DNA from: DASSUW01 sp963774155
GTDB lineage: Bacteria > Actinomycetota > Thermoleophilia > Solirubrobacterales > Solirubrobacteraceae
Length of the DNA: 64,000 nt
Assembly: GCA_963774155.1 (NCBI GenBank)
Contig: CAVZDW010000005.1
Span: 1-64,000 of the forward strand
Direction of reading: 5' to 3'
The notes below the pieces were generated by a model. The model was not told the DNA's origin and searched no databases. It was given only the letters and a program-made list of their open reading frames with translations. The stretch's first letter is position 1, and the number at the start of each line of letters is the position of its first letter. The position numbers and the translations under genes are program-made. Below, piece by piece: positions 52,340 to 60,891 of the stretch.

Positions 52340-53548
52340 ATGACAGACCGGCCGGTGGTCATCGAGGTGCGCGGGGTGGAGAAGACCTTCCGCATCCCGA
52401 CCCACCGCGTCGACTCGTTCAAGGAGCGGGCCACGCACCCGCTCCGCCGCATCGAGTACCGGGAGCAGCACGCGCTGCGCGGCGTGTCGTTCGACGTCCA
52501 CCAGGGCGAGTTCCTGGGCATCGTCGGCCGCAACGGCTCGGGCAAGAGCACGCTGCTGAAGATCCTCTCGAGCATCTACGCGGCCGACCGCGGCCGGATC
52601 CGCGTGGCCGGGCGGCTGGCGCCGTTCATCGAGCTCGGCGTCGGCTTCAACCCGGAGATGACGTCGCGCGACAACGTGGTGCTGAACGCCGTGATGATGG
52701 GCCTCGGGCGGCGCGAGGCGGCCCGGCGGCTGGACGCGGTCCTCGAGTTCGCCGGGCTGCGCGAGTTCGCGGACCTCAAGCTCAAGAACTACTCGTCGGG
52801 GATGATGGTCCGGCTCGCGTTCGCCGTCATGGTCGAGGCGGACGCCGACATCATGCTCGTGGACGAGGTCCTCGCGGTCGGCGACGCGGAGTTCGCCCGC
52901 AAGTGCATGGACGTCTTCGAGGCCCGGCGGCGGGCCGGGCGCACGCTCGTCCTCGTGACCCACGACATGGCGACGGTCGAGAGCCTGTGCGACCGGGCGC
53001 TGCTGCTCGAGGGCGGCGACGTCGCCTACCTGGGCGAGCCCCAGGAGGCGGCGGCGCGCTACTTCCGGGTCAACTTCGCCCGCGAGCACTCGAGCCCCGA
53101 CCCGGATCCCTCCGGCGGCGTCTGGGACGTCAACGCCACGCCCGTCGACGCGTGGCTCGAGAACGCCGCCGGCGAGCGGATCGAGAACGTCGAGCAGGGC
53201 GAGCCGATCAGCTTGCGGATCGTCGTCGAGGCGCGGCGCGAGCTGGCTTCGCCGATCTTCGGCATCCACTTCGACGACGCCCGGGGCAACACGGTCTTCG
53301 GGTTCAACCGCTCGCTCCCCGACCCTGCGGTGGTCCCCGTCGGTGGGCGCGTGCGGATCGGCGGCGCGGTCGAGAACCGGCTGGCGCCGGGGCGCTACTT
53401 CGTCCAGTGCTTCGTCGCGCGCAGCCGCGAGCAGGGCGACGTCGCCCTGCACCTGCTGCGCCTGTTCGACTTCGTCGTCTCCGGCACGATGGTGGACAAG
53501 GGCGTCGTGGTCATGGACGCCCACGTCGAGGCGGAGCTGGAGCGATGA
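52340..53548 (+). CDS. Polysaccharide ABC exporter ATPase with C-terminal glycan domain (Wzt-like)
   Basis: A 402-residue protein. The ABC domain (about 1-250) has Walker A GIVGRNGSGKST, signature NYSSGMMVRLAFAV, Walker B IMLVDEVLAVGD and switch His in VLVTHDMATVESL. The extra C-terminal part (about 265-402; GISL-type beta-sandwich with SPIFGIHFDDARGNTVFGFN and RYFVQCFVARSREQGDVALH) is the Wzt_C domain, which in O9a-type systems recognises the modified end of the glycan chain. ATG overlap (ATGA) couples it to the permease. Confidence 0.92.
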   Translation: MTDRPVVIEVRGVEKTFRIPTHRVDSFKERATHPLRRIEYREQHALRGVSFDVHQGEFLGIVGRNGSGKSTLLKILSSIYAADRGRIRVAGRLAPFIELGVGFNPEMTSRDNVVLNAVMMGLGRREAARRLDAVLEFAGLREFADLKLKNYSSGMMVRLAFAVMVEADADIMLVDEVLAVGDAEFARKCMDVFEARRRAGRTLVLVTHDMATVESLCDRALLLEGGDVAYLGEPQEAAARYFRVNFAREHSSPDPDPSGGVWDVNATPVDAWLENAAGERIENVEQGEPISLRIVVEARRELASPIFGIHFDDARGNTVFGFNRSLPDPAVVPVGGRVRIGGAVENRLAPGRYFVQCFVARSREQGDVALHLLRLFDFVVSGTMVDKGVVVMDAHVEAELER

Positions 53549-54387
53549 GCGAGGCGCCGCCCGAGCTGGTCGAGATCCGCGGGCCGTCCGCGCTGGGCGG
53601 CGGCTGGCGGCGCTCGCGCGACCTGCTCTACCTGATCGCCGTCAGCGAGTTCCGCCGCAGCTACCTCGGGACGGCGCTCGGCTACCTGTGGTCGCTGGCG
53701 CGGCCGCTGATGCTCTTCGGCGTCCTGCTCGTGGTCTTCACGCAGGCGTTCGACCTCGGCGAGCGCGTGCAGCAGTACCCCGTGCTGCTGCTCTTCAACA
53801 TCGTGCTCTTCGGCTTCTTCCAGGAGTCCACGACGCTCGCCGTCGGCTCGATCCTGGCCTCGGAGTCGATCGTGCGCAAGACGCAGTTCCCGCGCCTCGT
53901 GATCCCGCTCTCGGTGGTGCTCACCGGCCTGTTCAACCTCGGGACGAACCTCGTCGTGGTCTTCGTCTTCATCCTCGTCGCCGGCGTCGATCCGACGTGG
54001 ACCTGGCTGCTGTTCCCGCTCGTCGTGCTGCTGCTGACCGTCTTCACGACCGCCGTGGCGATGCTCGTCTCCGCGCTGAACCCGCGCTTCCGCGACACCG
54101 GCATCATCTGGAGCGTGGGCGTGACCGCACTGTTCTACGCGACGCCGGTGCTCTATCCGCTGGAGATCGTGCCGGGGACGATCGGCCGGCTGCTCGCCCT
54201 GAGCCCGCTGGCGCCGCTGTTCGAGCTGGCGCGCAAGTGGGTGATCGACCCGACCGCACCGGGTCCGGCCGAGGCGGCGGGCGGCGCCGCGTGGCTGCTC
54301 GTGCCGGCGGCGCTCTTCGTGGGTGTCTGCGTGCTCGCCGTGTGGGTCTTCCGGCGCGAGGCGCCGCGGATCGCGGAGGTGCTGTGA
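53545..54387 (+). CDS. Polysaccharide ABC exporter permease (Wzm/TagG-like)
   Basis: A 280-residue ABC-2 membrane protein with about six transmembrane helices. SEFRRSYLGTALGYLWSLAR is the typical cytoplasmic entrance helix; LVSALNPRFRDTGIIWSVG and FYATPVLYPLEIVPG are family motifs. With the Wzt-like ATPase it should move an undecaprenyl- or lipid-linked glycan across the membrane. Coupled to both neighbours by overlapping start and stop codons. Confidence 0.93.
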   Translation: MSEAPPELVEIRGPSALGGGWRRSRDLLYLIAVSEFRRSYLGTALGYLWSLARPLMLFGVLLVVFTQAFDLGERVQQYPVLLLFNIVLFGFFQESTTLAVGSILASESIVRKTQFPRLVIPLSVVLTGLFNLGTNLVVVFVFILVAGVDPTWTWLLFPLVVLLLTVFTTAVAMLVSALNPRFRDTGIIWSVGVTALFYATPVLYPLEIVPGTIGRLLALSPLAPLFELARKWVIDPTAPGPAEAAGGAAWLLVPAALFVGVCVLAVWVFRREAPRIAEVL

Positions 54388-54707
54388 GGCGCGTCGCCGT
54401 GATCGCCGTGGCCGTGGTGGCGCTCGGATGGCTCGGGCTCATGGAGCGCTCCGTCCGCCTGCAGACGAGCGCGTCCGACGCGAGCTTCCGCTCGGCGCGG
54501 CTGCTCAACCCCGACACGACGCCCGACGTGCGGCGCGCGTTCCTCTTCCAGAGCCAGGGCCGGACGGAGGACGCCGCGCGGGTCCTCGAGGACGTCCTGC
54601 GCCGCGAGCCCGACAACCTCGAGGCCTGGGGCCTGCTCTACGCGTTCACGAAGGACGAGCGGGCGCTGGAGGCGCGGCGCCGGCTGGATCCGCTGGGCGC
54701 TCGCTGA
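54384..54707 (+). CDS. Small anchored TPR-like protein
   Basis: A 107-residue protein. One N-terminal transmembrane helix (about 4-20, VAVIAVAVVALGWLGLM) is followed by two helices resembling a single TPR unit (FLFQSQGRTEDAARVLEDVL, REPDNLEAWGLLYAFT). GTG at 54384 overlaps the permease stop. It may be an accessory protein of the glycan exporter. Its last 62 bases overlap the convergent ligase gene. Confidence 0.72.
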   Translation: MRRVAVIAVAVVALGWLGLMERSVRLQTSASDASFRSARLLNPDTTPDVRRAFLFQSQGRTEDAARVLEDVLRREPDNLEAWGLLYAFTKDERALEARRRLDPLGAR

Positions 54708-56106
54708 GGGCGATCAGCATCCCGGCGAGGGCGAGGGCGGGCAGGGTGACCGCGGGCAGCTGCCAGTCCCAGTCGATGCAGGCGTGGAGGAACCAGGTCG
54801 TGAGGGCCGCCGTGGCGCCGGCTGCGAGCGCGCGGTGCGTGGCGAGCGCGCGGCGGGCGGCGAGGATGACGCCGGCGAGCAGCGCGGCGAAGCCGAGCAG
54901 CCCGGGAAGCCCGAGCTCGGCGGCCATCTCGAGCGGCAGCGAGTGGGTGTCGCGCACCGCCTCGTCGATCCGCCGCTCCTTCAGCCACTCGACACGGAAG
55001 CCGCCGGCCCCGAGGCCGGTCAGCGGGTGGTCGGCGAACGCGTCGAGGGCGACGCGCCAGTACTCGTAGCGGTTCGAGCTCGCCGTCGTGAGGCGGCCGG
55101 CGCCGGCCCCCGCCGACAGCTCGGCGTCGGTGGGCCGCTCGCCGAGCCCCGCGGCGAGCAGACCCGCGAGGGCGGCCACGACGGCGACCGCCGCAACGGC
55201 GGGCAGGCGCCGCGCCCAGCGCGGGGCGGCCTCGGACCCGCCGAGCCGCAGGGCGACGACGGCGGCGACCGCGGCGATGAGCACGAGGCCGGCGAGGGCG
55301 AGCGCGCCGTCGCGGGCGGGGTCGTCGCCCTGGAGCGCGGCCACGTACGGGAAGGCCTCCGCGACCGCCGCGGCCGCGACGCCGGCCACGAGGACGAGCA
55401 GCGCGGCGCGCAGCTGGGCGGTCGAGGGCGCGGCCGCCACGAGGACGAGCAGGCCGACGAGGGCCGCGCCGATGGCGCCGCGCGAGAACGACAGGTAGAC
55501 CCCGGCGCCGAGCGGGGCGGCGGCCGCCGCGGCCAGCGCGCGGACCAGCGGTGGGCGGCTGCGGTCACCGACCAGGCGGGCGCACAGGACGAGCCCGACG
55601 GCCGCCAGCGCGCCCTCGGCGTTCCAGTAGGTGATCGGCTGCTCGAGCCGCCCGCCGGCCCGCTCGGAGCGCGACAGCTCGACGATGTCCGGCAGCAGCC
55701 GGCCGGCCAGGCCGTAGCCGATGACGAGCGTGGCGCCGGCGGCCAGCGCCGGTTCGACCGCGCGGGCGAGCGGCCTGGAGCGCAGCGCGGTCATGGCCAC
55801 GGCCAGCGCGGCGACGTAGAGGAGCAGGCGCTGGACGCTCTCGGCGGCGGGTCCGCCGAGCGGCGCCCAGGCGATCGAGATCGCGCTCCACGCGGTGATG
55901 AACGCCAGGCCGCCGAGGGCCAGCGACCCCGGCAGCCGGCGCGGCAGCACGGGCTCCCCGGCGACGGCGAGCGCGAGGACGAGGCCCCACGCGACCAGCG
56001 CCGCGATCAGTCGCGGCTCTGCGAAGAACCCTCCGGAGAAGAAGGCCAGCACCGTCGGACCGCCGAGCAGGCAGGCCGCGGCGGCCACGAGCACGGCTCG
56101 GCGCAT
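54646..56106 (-). CDS. O-antigen ligase/polymerase-like membrane protein (Wzy_C)
   Basis: A 486-residue protein with about 10-12 transmembrane helices. The Wzy_C region is seen as YLSFSRGAIGAALVGLLVLV, and the large external loop with RYEYWRVALDAFADHPLTGL, GAGGFRVEWLKERR and DTHSLPLEMAAELGLPGLLG (the H-S-x-x-x-E motif). In an actinobacterium without LPS it should ligate or polymerise a glycan on the cell surface. It converges with the TPR gene. Confidence 0.9.
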   Translation of the reverse strand: MRRAVLVAAAACLLGGPTVLAFFSGGFFAEPRLIAALVAWGLVLALAVAGEPVLPRRLPGSLALGGLAFITAWSAISIAWAPLGGPAAESVQRLLLYVAALAVAMTALRSRPLARAVEPALAAGATLVIGYGLAGRLLPDIVELSRSERAGGRLEQPITYWNAEGALAAVGLVLCARLVGDRSRPPLVRALAAAAAAPLGAGVYLSFSRGAIGAALVGLLVLVAAAPSTAQLRAALLVLVAGVAAAAVAEAFPYVAALQGDDPARDGALALAGLVLIAAVAAVVALRLGGSEAAPRWARRLPAVAAVAVVAALAGLLAAGLGERPTDAELSAGAGAGRLTTASSNRYEYWRVALDAFADHPLTGLGAGGFRVEWLKERRIDEAVRDTHSLPLEMAAELGLPGLLGFAALLAGVILAARRALATHRALAAGATAALTTWFLHACIDWDWQLPAVTLPALALAGMLIALSERPADPAGAAPPAPARPS

Positions 56107-56149
56107 GAGCGGTGAGGCTAACCGCGGCGACGGCTAAGGTGACCGCTAC

Positions 56150-56524
56150 ATGCGGAGGAGAGGCAAGCAGATCGCGTGCCTGGTGGTCGCCGCGACGTTC
56201 GCTCTGCCGGCCGCGGCGTCCGGCCAGAGCGCGGGCGACGAGCAGTACGACGACCCGTTCGCACCGGAGGAGCAGACCGGCGGTGGCGGCTCCCAGCCGG
56301 AGCCCGCGCCCGAGCCCGAGGCTCCGGCCGCTCCCGCGGCACCGTCAGCCGAGCCGGCCCAGGCGCCTGCGCCGTCGCCGGACGGCGGGGGAGACGAGGG
56401 CGGCAGCGGCCAGCTCCCCTACACGGGAGCCGACTCCGGCCTGCTCGCCCTCGCGGGCGGGACGCTGGTGGTCAGCGGACTCGCGCTGCGGCGCCGGACG
56501 CGTCCACGCGCAGACCGCGCCTGA
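56150..56524 (+). CDS. Small cell-wall-anchored protein with LPYTG sorting signal
   Basis: A 124-residue protein. A signal peptide (about 1-25, ending AAASGQ) is followed by an acidic start, a Pro/Ala/Glu-rich low-complexity stalk, and a C-terminal LPYTG, hydrophobic segment (SGLLALAGGTLVVSGLAL) and basic tail RRRTRPRADRA, the classic sortase signal. No sortase gene lies in the window. It overlaps the convergent glycosidase gene by 53 bases. With no folded domain it is probably a wall spacer. Confidence 0.82.
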   Translation: MRRRGKQIACLVVAATFALPAAASGQSAGDEQYDDPFAPEEQTGGGGSQPEPAPEPEAPAAPAAPSAEPAQAPAPSPDGGGDEGGSGQLPYTGADSGLLALAGGTLVVSGLALRRRTRPRADRA

Positions 56525-57389
56525 GCGCGCGGTAGGAGGGGCGCAGGGCGCCGTTGCGCTCGACGAAGGCCGAGTCCCAGCGGTTGCCCTTCTTCTTGGC
56601 CCACTCGTAGAAGTAGACGCGGGTGATGCGGCGGTTCGACTTCGCGATCTTGTAGACGCGGGCGATGGCCCGGGCCTGCTGGCCCTTGGTGTGCTTGCGG
56701 CCGCCGCGGCTGCCGTCGGCCGGCTTGAGGCGCAGGATGCCGCCGGTCTCCGTCAGCCAGACCTGGCCCTTGACGTTGCGGAGCAGGAGCTTGGTCGTGC
56801 CGGTGGCGTCGTTGGCGTCCTTGTAGTTGTGCAGGCCCCAGATGCGGGCGCCCGGCGCATAGCGCTTGAACTGCTTGACCCAGGCGATCATGTCCGTGCT
56901 GTCGAGCACGTCGGCGGCGACGATCGTGCAGCTCCGGCAGTCCTTCTTCATGGCCAGGTAGTAGCGGGCGGCCATCTTCGGGTTGCGCGAGGTCGGCTGG
57001 CTCGAGTGGTTGGCCTCGTTCCAGGCCGAGTAGTCGGTGACCCACGGGTAGCGCTCGCGGACGAGGCGGAAGCTCTTGCGGTAGAGCGCGAGCGAGGGAA
57101 GCTTGCGATGACCGTTCTGACGCCAGTTGCGGTTGAAGGCGACGAGCGGCTTGACGCCGAGGGACTGCGCGTTCGCCATCCACTGGTCGGTGGTCCCCAC
57201 GGTGTGCGGGTCGCGGTACCAATCCCACGCCAGCGCCAGGCGGCTGTGCTTGACGCCGAGCTTCTGGAAGGACGGATCGGCGAACATCGCCGGGTTCTGG
57301 TCGCCCACCCCGACGATCGGGGCCTTCGCGGCGGCGGGGGCGGCGACGGCGAGGACGAGGAGCAGGGAGAGGCTGAGGGAGCGGATCAT
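56472..57389 (-). CDS. Secreted TIM-barrel glycoside hydrolase (Asl1/GH39-like)
   Basis: A 305-residue exported enzyme. The signal peptide is 1-21 (LLLVLAVAAPAAAK). The acid/base Glu is in DYSAWNEANHSSQP and the nucleophile Glu in QVWLTETGGI. YYLAMKKDCRSCTIVAADVL and YFYEWAKKKGNRWDSAFVER are further conserved blocks; it is related to the glycosidase at 36767-37828. It is located at the end of the polysaccharide locus and may trim the glycan. ATG at 57389 is set by the signal peptide. Confidence 0.8.
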   Translation of the reverse strand: MIRSLSLSLLLVLAVAAPAAAKAPIVGVGDQNPAMFADPSFQKLGVKHSRLALAWDWYRDPHTVGTTDQWMANAQSLGVKPLVAFNRNWRQNGHRKLPSLALYRKSFRLVRERYPWVTDYSAWNEANHSSQPTSRNPKMAARYYLAMKKDCRSCTIVAADVLDSTDMIAWVKQFKRYAPGARIWGLHNYKDANDATGTTKLLLRNVKGQVWLTETGGILRLKPADGSRGGRKHTKGQQARAIARVYKIAKSNRRITRVYFYEWAKKKGNRWDSAFVERNGALRPSYRALRRGLRVDASGAAARVR

Positions 57390-57463
57390 CTAGTCATTCA
57401 TCGGAAGAGGGGACTCGGCTCTTTACGCTCCGCAGGCCCCGTGGTTACGAATCCGACCGACCT

Positions 57464-57886
57464 GTGAGCCACCCCATCTCAACCACCGGCCCGGACGCGA
57501 CCGAGCGCGCAGGGGCCGATCTGGCCTCTGGCCTGGCCCCGGGAGCGGTCGTGCTCGTCTCCGGTGAGCTGGGCGCGGGCAAGACGACGTTCGTGCGCGG
57601 CGCGCTGCGGGCGCTGGGGGTGACCGGGCCGGTGACGAGCCCGACGTTCGTGGTCGGCCATGCCTACGAAGGTTCGACGGGGCCGGTCTCGCACCTCGAC
57701 CTCTACCGGCTCGCCGGCATGGGGGACGAGGACCCGGGCCTGCTCGACCCGTTCTTCGCGCCCGACGCGATCGCCTTCGTCGAGTGGCCCGAGCACGGCC
57801 CGGGCGCCTGGCCCGACGAGCGGGTGACCCACCGCGTGCGGCTCGCCCACGCGGGCGGCGACGAGCGGACGATCGAGGTCGCGTGA
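57464..57886 (+). CDS. tsaE: tRNA t6A synthesis ATPase
   Basis: A 140-residue P-loop protein of the t6A machinery. Walker A is VSGELGAGKTTFVRG, followed by TSPTFVVGHAY, HLDLYRL and AIAFVEWPEHG, all typical of TsaE. It hydrolyses ATP to reset the TsaB-TsaD complex. GTG at 57464 opens the run tsaE-tsaB-rimI-tsaD, all joined by overlapping start/stop codons. Confidence 0.94.
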   Translation: MSHPISTTGPDATERAGADLASGLAPGAVVLVSGELGAGKTTFVRGALRALGVTGPVTSPTFVVGHAYEGSTGPVSHLDLYRLAGMGDEDPGLLDPFFAPDAIAFVEWPEHGPGAWPDERVTHRVRLAHAGGDERTIEVA

Positions 57887-58509
57887 TCCTGGGGCTCGAC
57901 ACCGCCACGCCGTCCACCGCCGTCGCGCTCAGCAACGGGATCGAGCGCCGCCACGATCCGGCGCCGGGCGAGCGCCCCGGTCATGCGGCGCAGCTGCTCG
58001 TCCTCGTGGAGGAGGTCCTCGAGGGCGTCGGCTGGGACGCCGTCACCCGCATCGCCGTCGGCGTCGGCCCCGGCGGCTTCACCGGCCTGCGCATCGGCAT
58101 CGCCACGGCCCGGGCCCTGGCCCAGGCCCGCGATCTCCCGCTGGTCGGCGTCTCGAGCCTGCTCGCCCTGGCCGCCGGCGCCGGCACCGGCGGGGTGGTC
58201 GCGGTCATCGACGCGCGGCGCGGTGAGGTGTTCGCCGCCTGGCCTGGACGGTTCGGGCCGGTGGCCCTGGCGCCGGAGGCGCTCGCCGAGCGGATCGAGG
58301 CCGGCGCTTTGGCCGTCGGGGACGGGGCGGTACGCTTTCGGGAGGAGCTCGAACGGGCCGGGGCGTTCGTCCCGGCCGACGACTCCCCGCTCCACCGGGT
58401 CAGCGCCCTCCAGGTGTGCCGGCTCGGAGCCCACGGGGAGCCCGCCGACCGCGACGCCCTGCTCCCGGACTACCGCCGCGAGCCGGACGCCAAGCCACGC
58501 CAGCATTGA
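57883..58509 (+). CDS. tsaB: tRNA t6A synthesis protein TsaB
   Basis: A 208-residue ASKHA-fold partner of TsaD. Family motifs are LGLDTATPSTAVALSN, HAAQLLVLVEEVLEGVGW, IAVGVGPGGFTGLRIGIATA and VAVIDARRGEVFAAW. It has no catalytic site of its own and acts as scaffold. GTG at 57883 overlaps the tsaE stop; the stop overlaps the TTG of rimI. Confidence 0.93.
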   Translation: MILGLDTATPSTAVALSNGIERRHDPAPGERPGHAAQLLVLVEEVLEGVGWDAVTRIAVGVGPGGFTGLRIGIATARALAQARDLPLVGVSSLLALAAGAGTGGVVAVIDARRGEVFAAWPGRFGPVALAPEALAERIEAGALAVGDGAVRFREELERAGAFVPADDSPLHRVSALQVCRLGAHGEPADRDALLPDYRREPDAKPRQH

Positions 58510-58997
58510 CCGCCCCGCCCGCCGCCGCTCTTGAGATCCGGCGTCTCACGTACGCCGATCTTCCGCAGGTCGTCGCCATCGAGCGCCGCGCCTTCACGAC
58601 CCCCTGGTCGCTGGCCATGTTCGTGCTCGAGCTGTCCAAGCCGTCGGGCGTCTGCCTGGCCGCGGACGTCGAGGGCGAGCTGGCCGGTTACCTCGTCTGC
58701 TCGCGCTACGACACGGTGTGGCACGTGATGAACGTGGCCGTGGATCCCGACCGCCGCCGGCGCGGCATCGCGTCGGCGCTGATCGGCGCCCTGCTCGAGC
58801 GCGTCGACCCCGACGGCCAGCTCACGCTCGAGGTGCGCCGCTCGAACACCGGCGCCATCGCGCTGTACGAGCGGTTCGCGTTCCGCTCGGCGGGCCTGCG
58901 CCGCCGCTACTACGCCGACAACGGCGAGGACGCCGTGATCATGTGGCGGACGCCGGCGACGCTGCGCGGCACGCTGGACGACGTCCCCGGCACATGA
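58506..58997 (+). CDS. rimI: Ribosomal protein S18-alanine N-acetyltransferase
   Basis: A 163-residue GNAT. RRLTYADLPQVVAIERRAFT, TPWSLAMFVLEL, the acetyl-CoA motif VAVDPDRRRRGIASALI, and EVRRSNTGAIALYERFAFRS with YYADNGEDAVIMWR match RimI. It acetylates the N-terminal Ala of S18. The TTG start at 58506 overlaps the tsaB stop; no better start exists nearby. Confidence 0.92.
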   Translation: MTAPPAAALEIRRLTYADLPQVVAIERRAFTTPWSLAMFVLELSKPSGVCLAADVEGELAGYLVCSRYDTVWHVMNVAVDPDRRRRGIASALIGALLERVDPDGQLTLEVRRSNTGAIALYERFAFRSAGLRRRYYADNGEDAVIMWRTPATLRGTLDDVPGT

Positions 58998-59984
58998 TCC
59001 TCGCGCTCGAGACCTCCTGTGACGACACGTGCGCCGCCGTCGTCACCGACGGCGGCGAGATCCGCGCGAACGTCGTCTCGTCGCAGGGCGTCCACGACCG
59101 CTTCGGCGGCGTCGTGCCGGAGATCGCCTCGCGCCACCATCTCGAGCTGGTCAACGCCGTGGTCGACGACGCTCTGTCGCAGGCGGGCACGAGGCTGAAG
59201 GACGTCGACCGCATCGCCGTGACCCAGGGCCCCGGACTCGTCGGCGCGCTGCTCGTCGGCGTGGCCACCGCCAAGGCGCTCGCCGCCGCGCACCGGCTCC
59301 CGCTCGTGCCCGTCGACCACCTGCAGGGCCACGTGGCCGCCAACTTCCTGGCGCCCGACCCGATCGAGCCGCCGTTCACGTGCCTGATCGCCTCGGGCGG
59401 CCACACGCTGCTCACGCGGGTCACCGGCCACCGCGGCTACGAGCTGATCGGCCAGACGCTCGACGACGCGGCGGGCGAGGCGTTCGACAAGGGAGCGCGG
59501 CTGCTCGGGCTCGGCTACCCCGGCGGCCCGGCGCTCTCGAGGCTGGCCGCCGCCGGCGACCCGACCGCGTTCGCCTTCCCGACCGGCGCCCGCGTCGCCG
59601 GTCTCGACTTCTCGTTCGCCGGGCTCAAGACGGCGCTGCTCTACAAGGTCCGCGATCTCGGACCCGAGGAGACGGAGCGGCGGGCCGCCGACCTCGCCGC
59701 GAGCTACGAGCACGCGATCGTCGAGGCGCTGATGGCCCGCGTGGTCCGGGCGCTCGACACCGAGCCGGAGCCGCGCCTGGCCATCGGCGGCGGCGTCGCC
59801 GCGAACCGGCTTCTCAGAGAGCGGGCGCGCGGGCCTCGGCGTGCCGGTCCACATCCCGCCGCCCGAGCTGTGCACCGACAACGCCGCGATGATCGCCTCA
59901 GCGGCCCGCTACGCACCGGCGACTCCGTTCCCGGACTACCTCGAGCTCGACGCCTACGCCACCGCCCACCATCACGCTCTATAG
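58994..59984 (+). pseudogene. tsaD: tRNA t6A transferase TsaD, frame change near the 3' end
   Basis: The first ~280 residues are a clean TsaD: LALETSCDDTCAAVVTDGGE, PEIASRHHLELVNAVVDDAL (metal His), VDHLQGHVAANFL (metal His), GQTLDDAAGEAFDKGARLLG and LAIGGGVAANRLLRERA. One extra base near 59833 then breaks the frame; the true end is found in the next frame: GVPVHIPPPELCTDNAAMIA, then ARYAPATPFPDYLELDAYA. The gene is nearly universal and usually essential, so this is most likely a sequencing or assembly error. ATG overlaps the rimI stop. Confidence 0.93.
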
Positions 59985-60207
59985 CCGTCCGGGGTGCCAC
60001 CTCTGCGACGACGCCCGGGCCGCGCTCGAGCGCGTACGCGCCAAGGCGACGTTTTCGCTCCGCGAGGTCGACATCACCGGCGACGACGACCTGCACCGTC
60101 GCTACCTCGAACGCATCCCCGTCGTGACGCTCGGCGAAGAGGAGCTCTTCGAGTTCTTCGTCGACGAGGCGGCGCTGGAGGCCAAGCTCTATCGTCTGCC
60201 GCGATGA
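59971..60207 (+). CDS. Glutaredoxin-family (DUF836-like) protein
   Basis: About 78 residues: ITLYSRPGCHLCDDARAALE with a CHLC redox pair, then FSLREVDITGDDDLHRRYLE, RIPVVTLGEEELFEFFVDEA, a compact thioredoxin fold. No ATG, GTG or TTG exists in frame between the last upstream stop (59890) and the fold; an ATC at 59971, or a hidden base error, must serve as start. Its stop overlaps the rex ATG. Glutaredoxin-rex is a conserved gene order in actinobacteria. Confidence 0.8.
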   Translation: MTLYSRPGCHLCDDARAALERVRAKATFSLREVDITGDDDLHRRYLERIPVVTLGEEELFEFFVDEAALEAKLYRLPR

Positions 60208-60890
60208 GTTTCGGGGACGTGGCGTCGCGCGGGGAAGGGCAAGGGGACGCCAGCACGAGTCTCAGCCCGCTCGCCGACCGCCTTTCCCTCGGTGTCGCCG
60301 CTCGCCTCTCGCGCTACCTGCAGGTGCTGACGCAGGCGCGCAAGATGGGCAAGGAGACCATCTCGAGCCAGGAGCTGTCCGAGTACACCCATGTGAACTC
60401 GACCCAGATCCGGCGCGATCTCTCCGGCTTCGGCAAGTTCGGCAAGCGCGGCGTCGGCTACAACGTCGACTCGCTCGTCTCCCAGATCCGCAAGATCCTG
60501 CGGACCAGCGGGCAGCACAACATCGCGCTGTTCGGCGCCGGCCACCTCGGCCGCGCCATCGCCTCCTCGGACATCTTCGCCGACCACGGCTTCCGCGTCG
60601 TGGCCATGTTCGACTTCGACCGCGCCAAGGTCGGGGAGGAGATCAACGGCGTCAAGGTGCGTCACACGGACGACGTGAAGGCCGTCGTCGAGGAGGAGGA
60701 CATCGTCGTCGGCGTCCTCGCCGTGCCCACCGCCGCCGCCCAGGAGCTCGCCGACTCGCTCGTCGACGCGGGAGTGAAGATCATCTTCAACTACTCTGAA
60801 GCGCTCCTGCAGGTGCCGCCAGAGGTGACGGTCCACACGTCCAGCCCGGCGGTGGATCTCCTTTACGCGCTCTACTTCTACCTGACCTGA
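60204..60890 (+). CDS. rex: Redox-sensing transcriptional repressor Rex
   Basis: A 228-residue NADH/NAD+-sensing repressor. The winged helix (about 25-95) has LSRYLQVLTQARKMGKETIS, VNSTQIRRDLSGFGKFGKRG and GYNVDSLVSQIRKIL; the Rossmann domain has ALFGAGHLGRAIA and FDFDRAKVGEEINGVKV, and a C-terminal swapped helix (SSPAVDLLYALYFYL). ATG at 60204 overlaps the glutaredoxin stop. No clear Rex operator (TTGTGAA dyad) was found in the window. Confidence 0.94.
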   Translation: MSFGDVASRGEGQGDASTSLSPLADRLSLGVAARLSRYLQVLTQARKMGKETISSQELSEYTHVNSTQIRRDLSGFGKFGKRGVGYNVDSLVSQIRKILRTSGQHNIALFGAGHLGRAIASSDIFADHGFRVVAMFDFDRAKVGEEINGVKVRHTDDVKAVVEEEDIVVGVLAVPTAAAQELADSLVDAGVKIIFNYSEALLQVPPEVTVHTSSPAVDLLYALYFYLT

Positions 60891-60891
60891 G

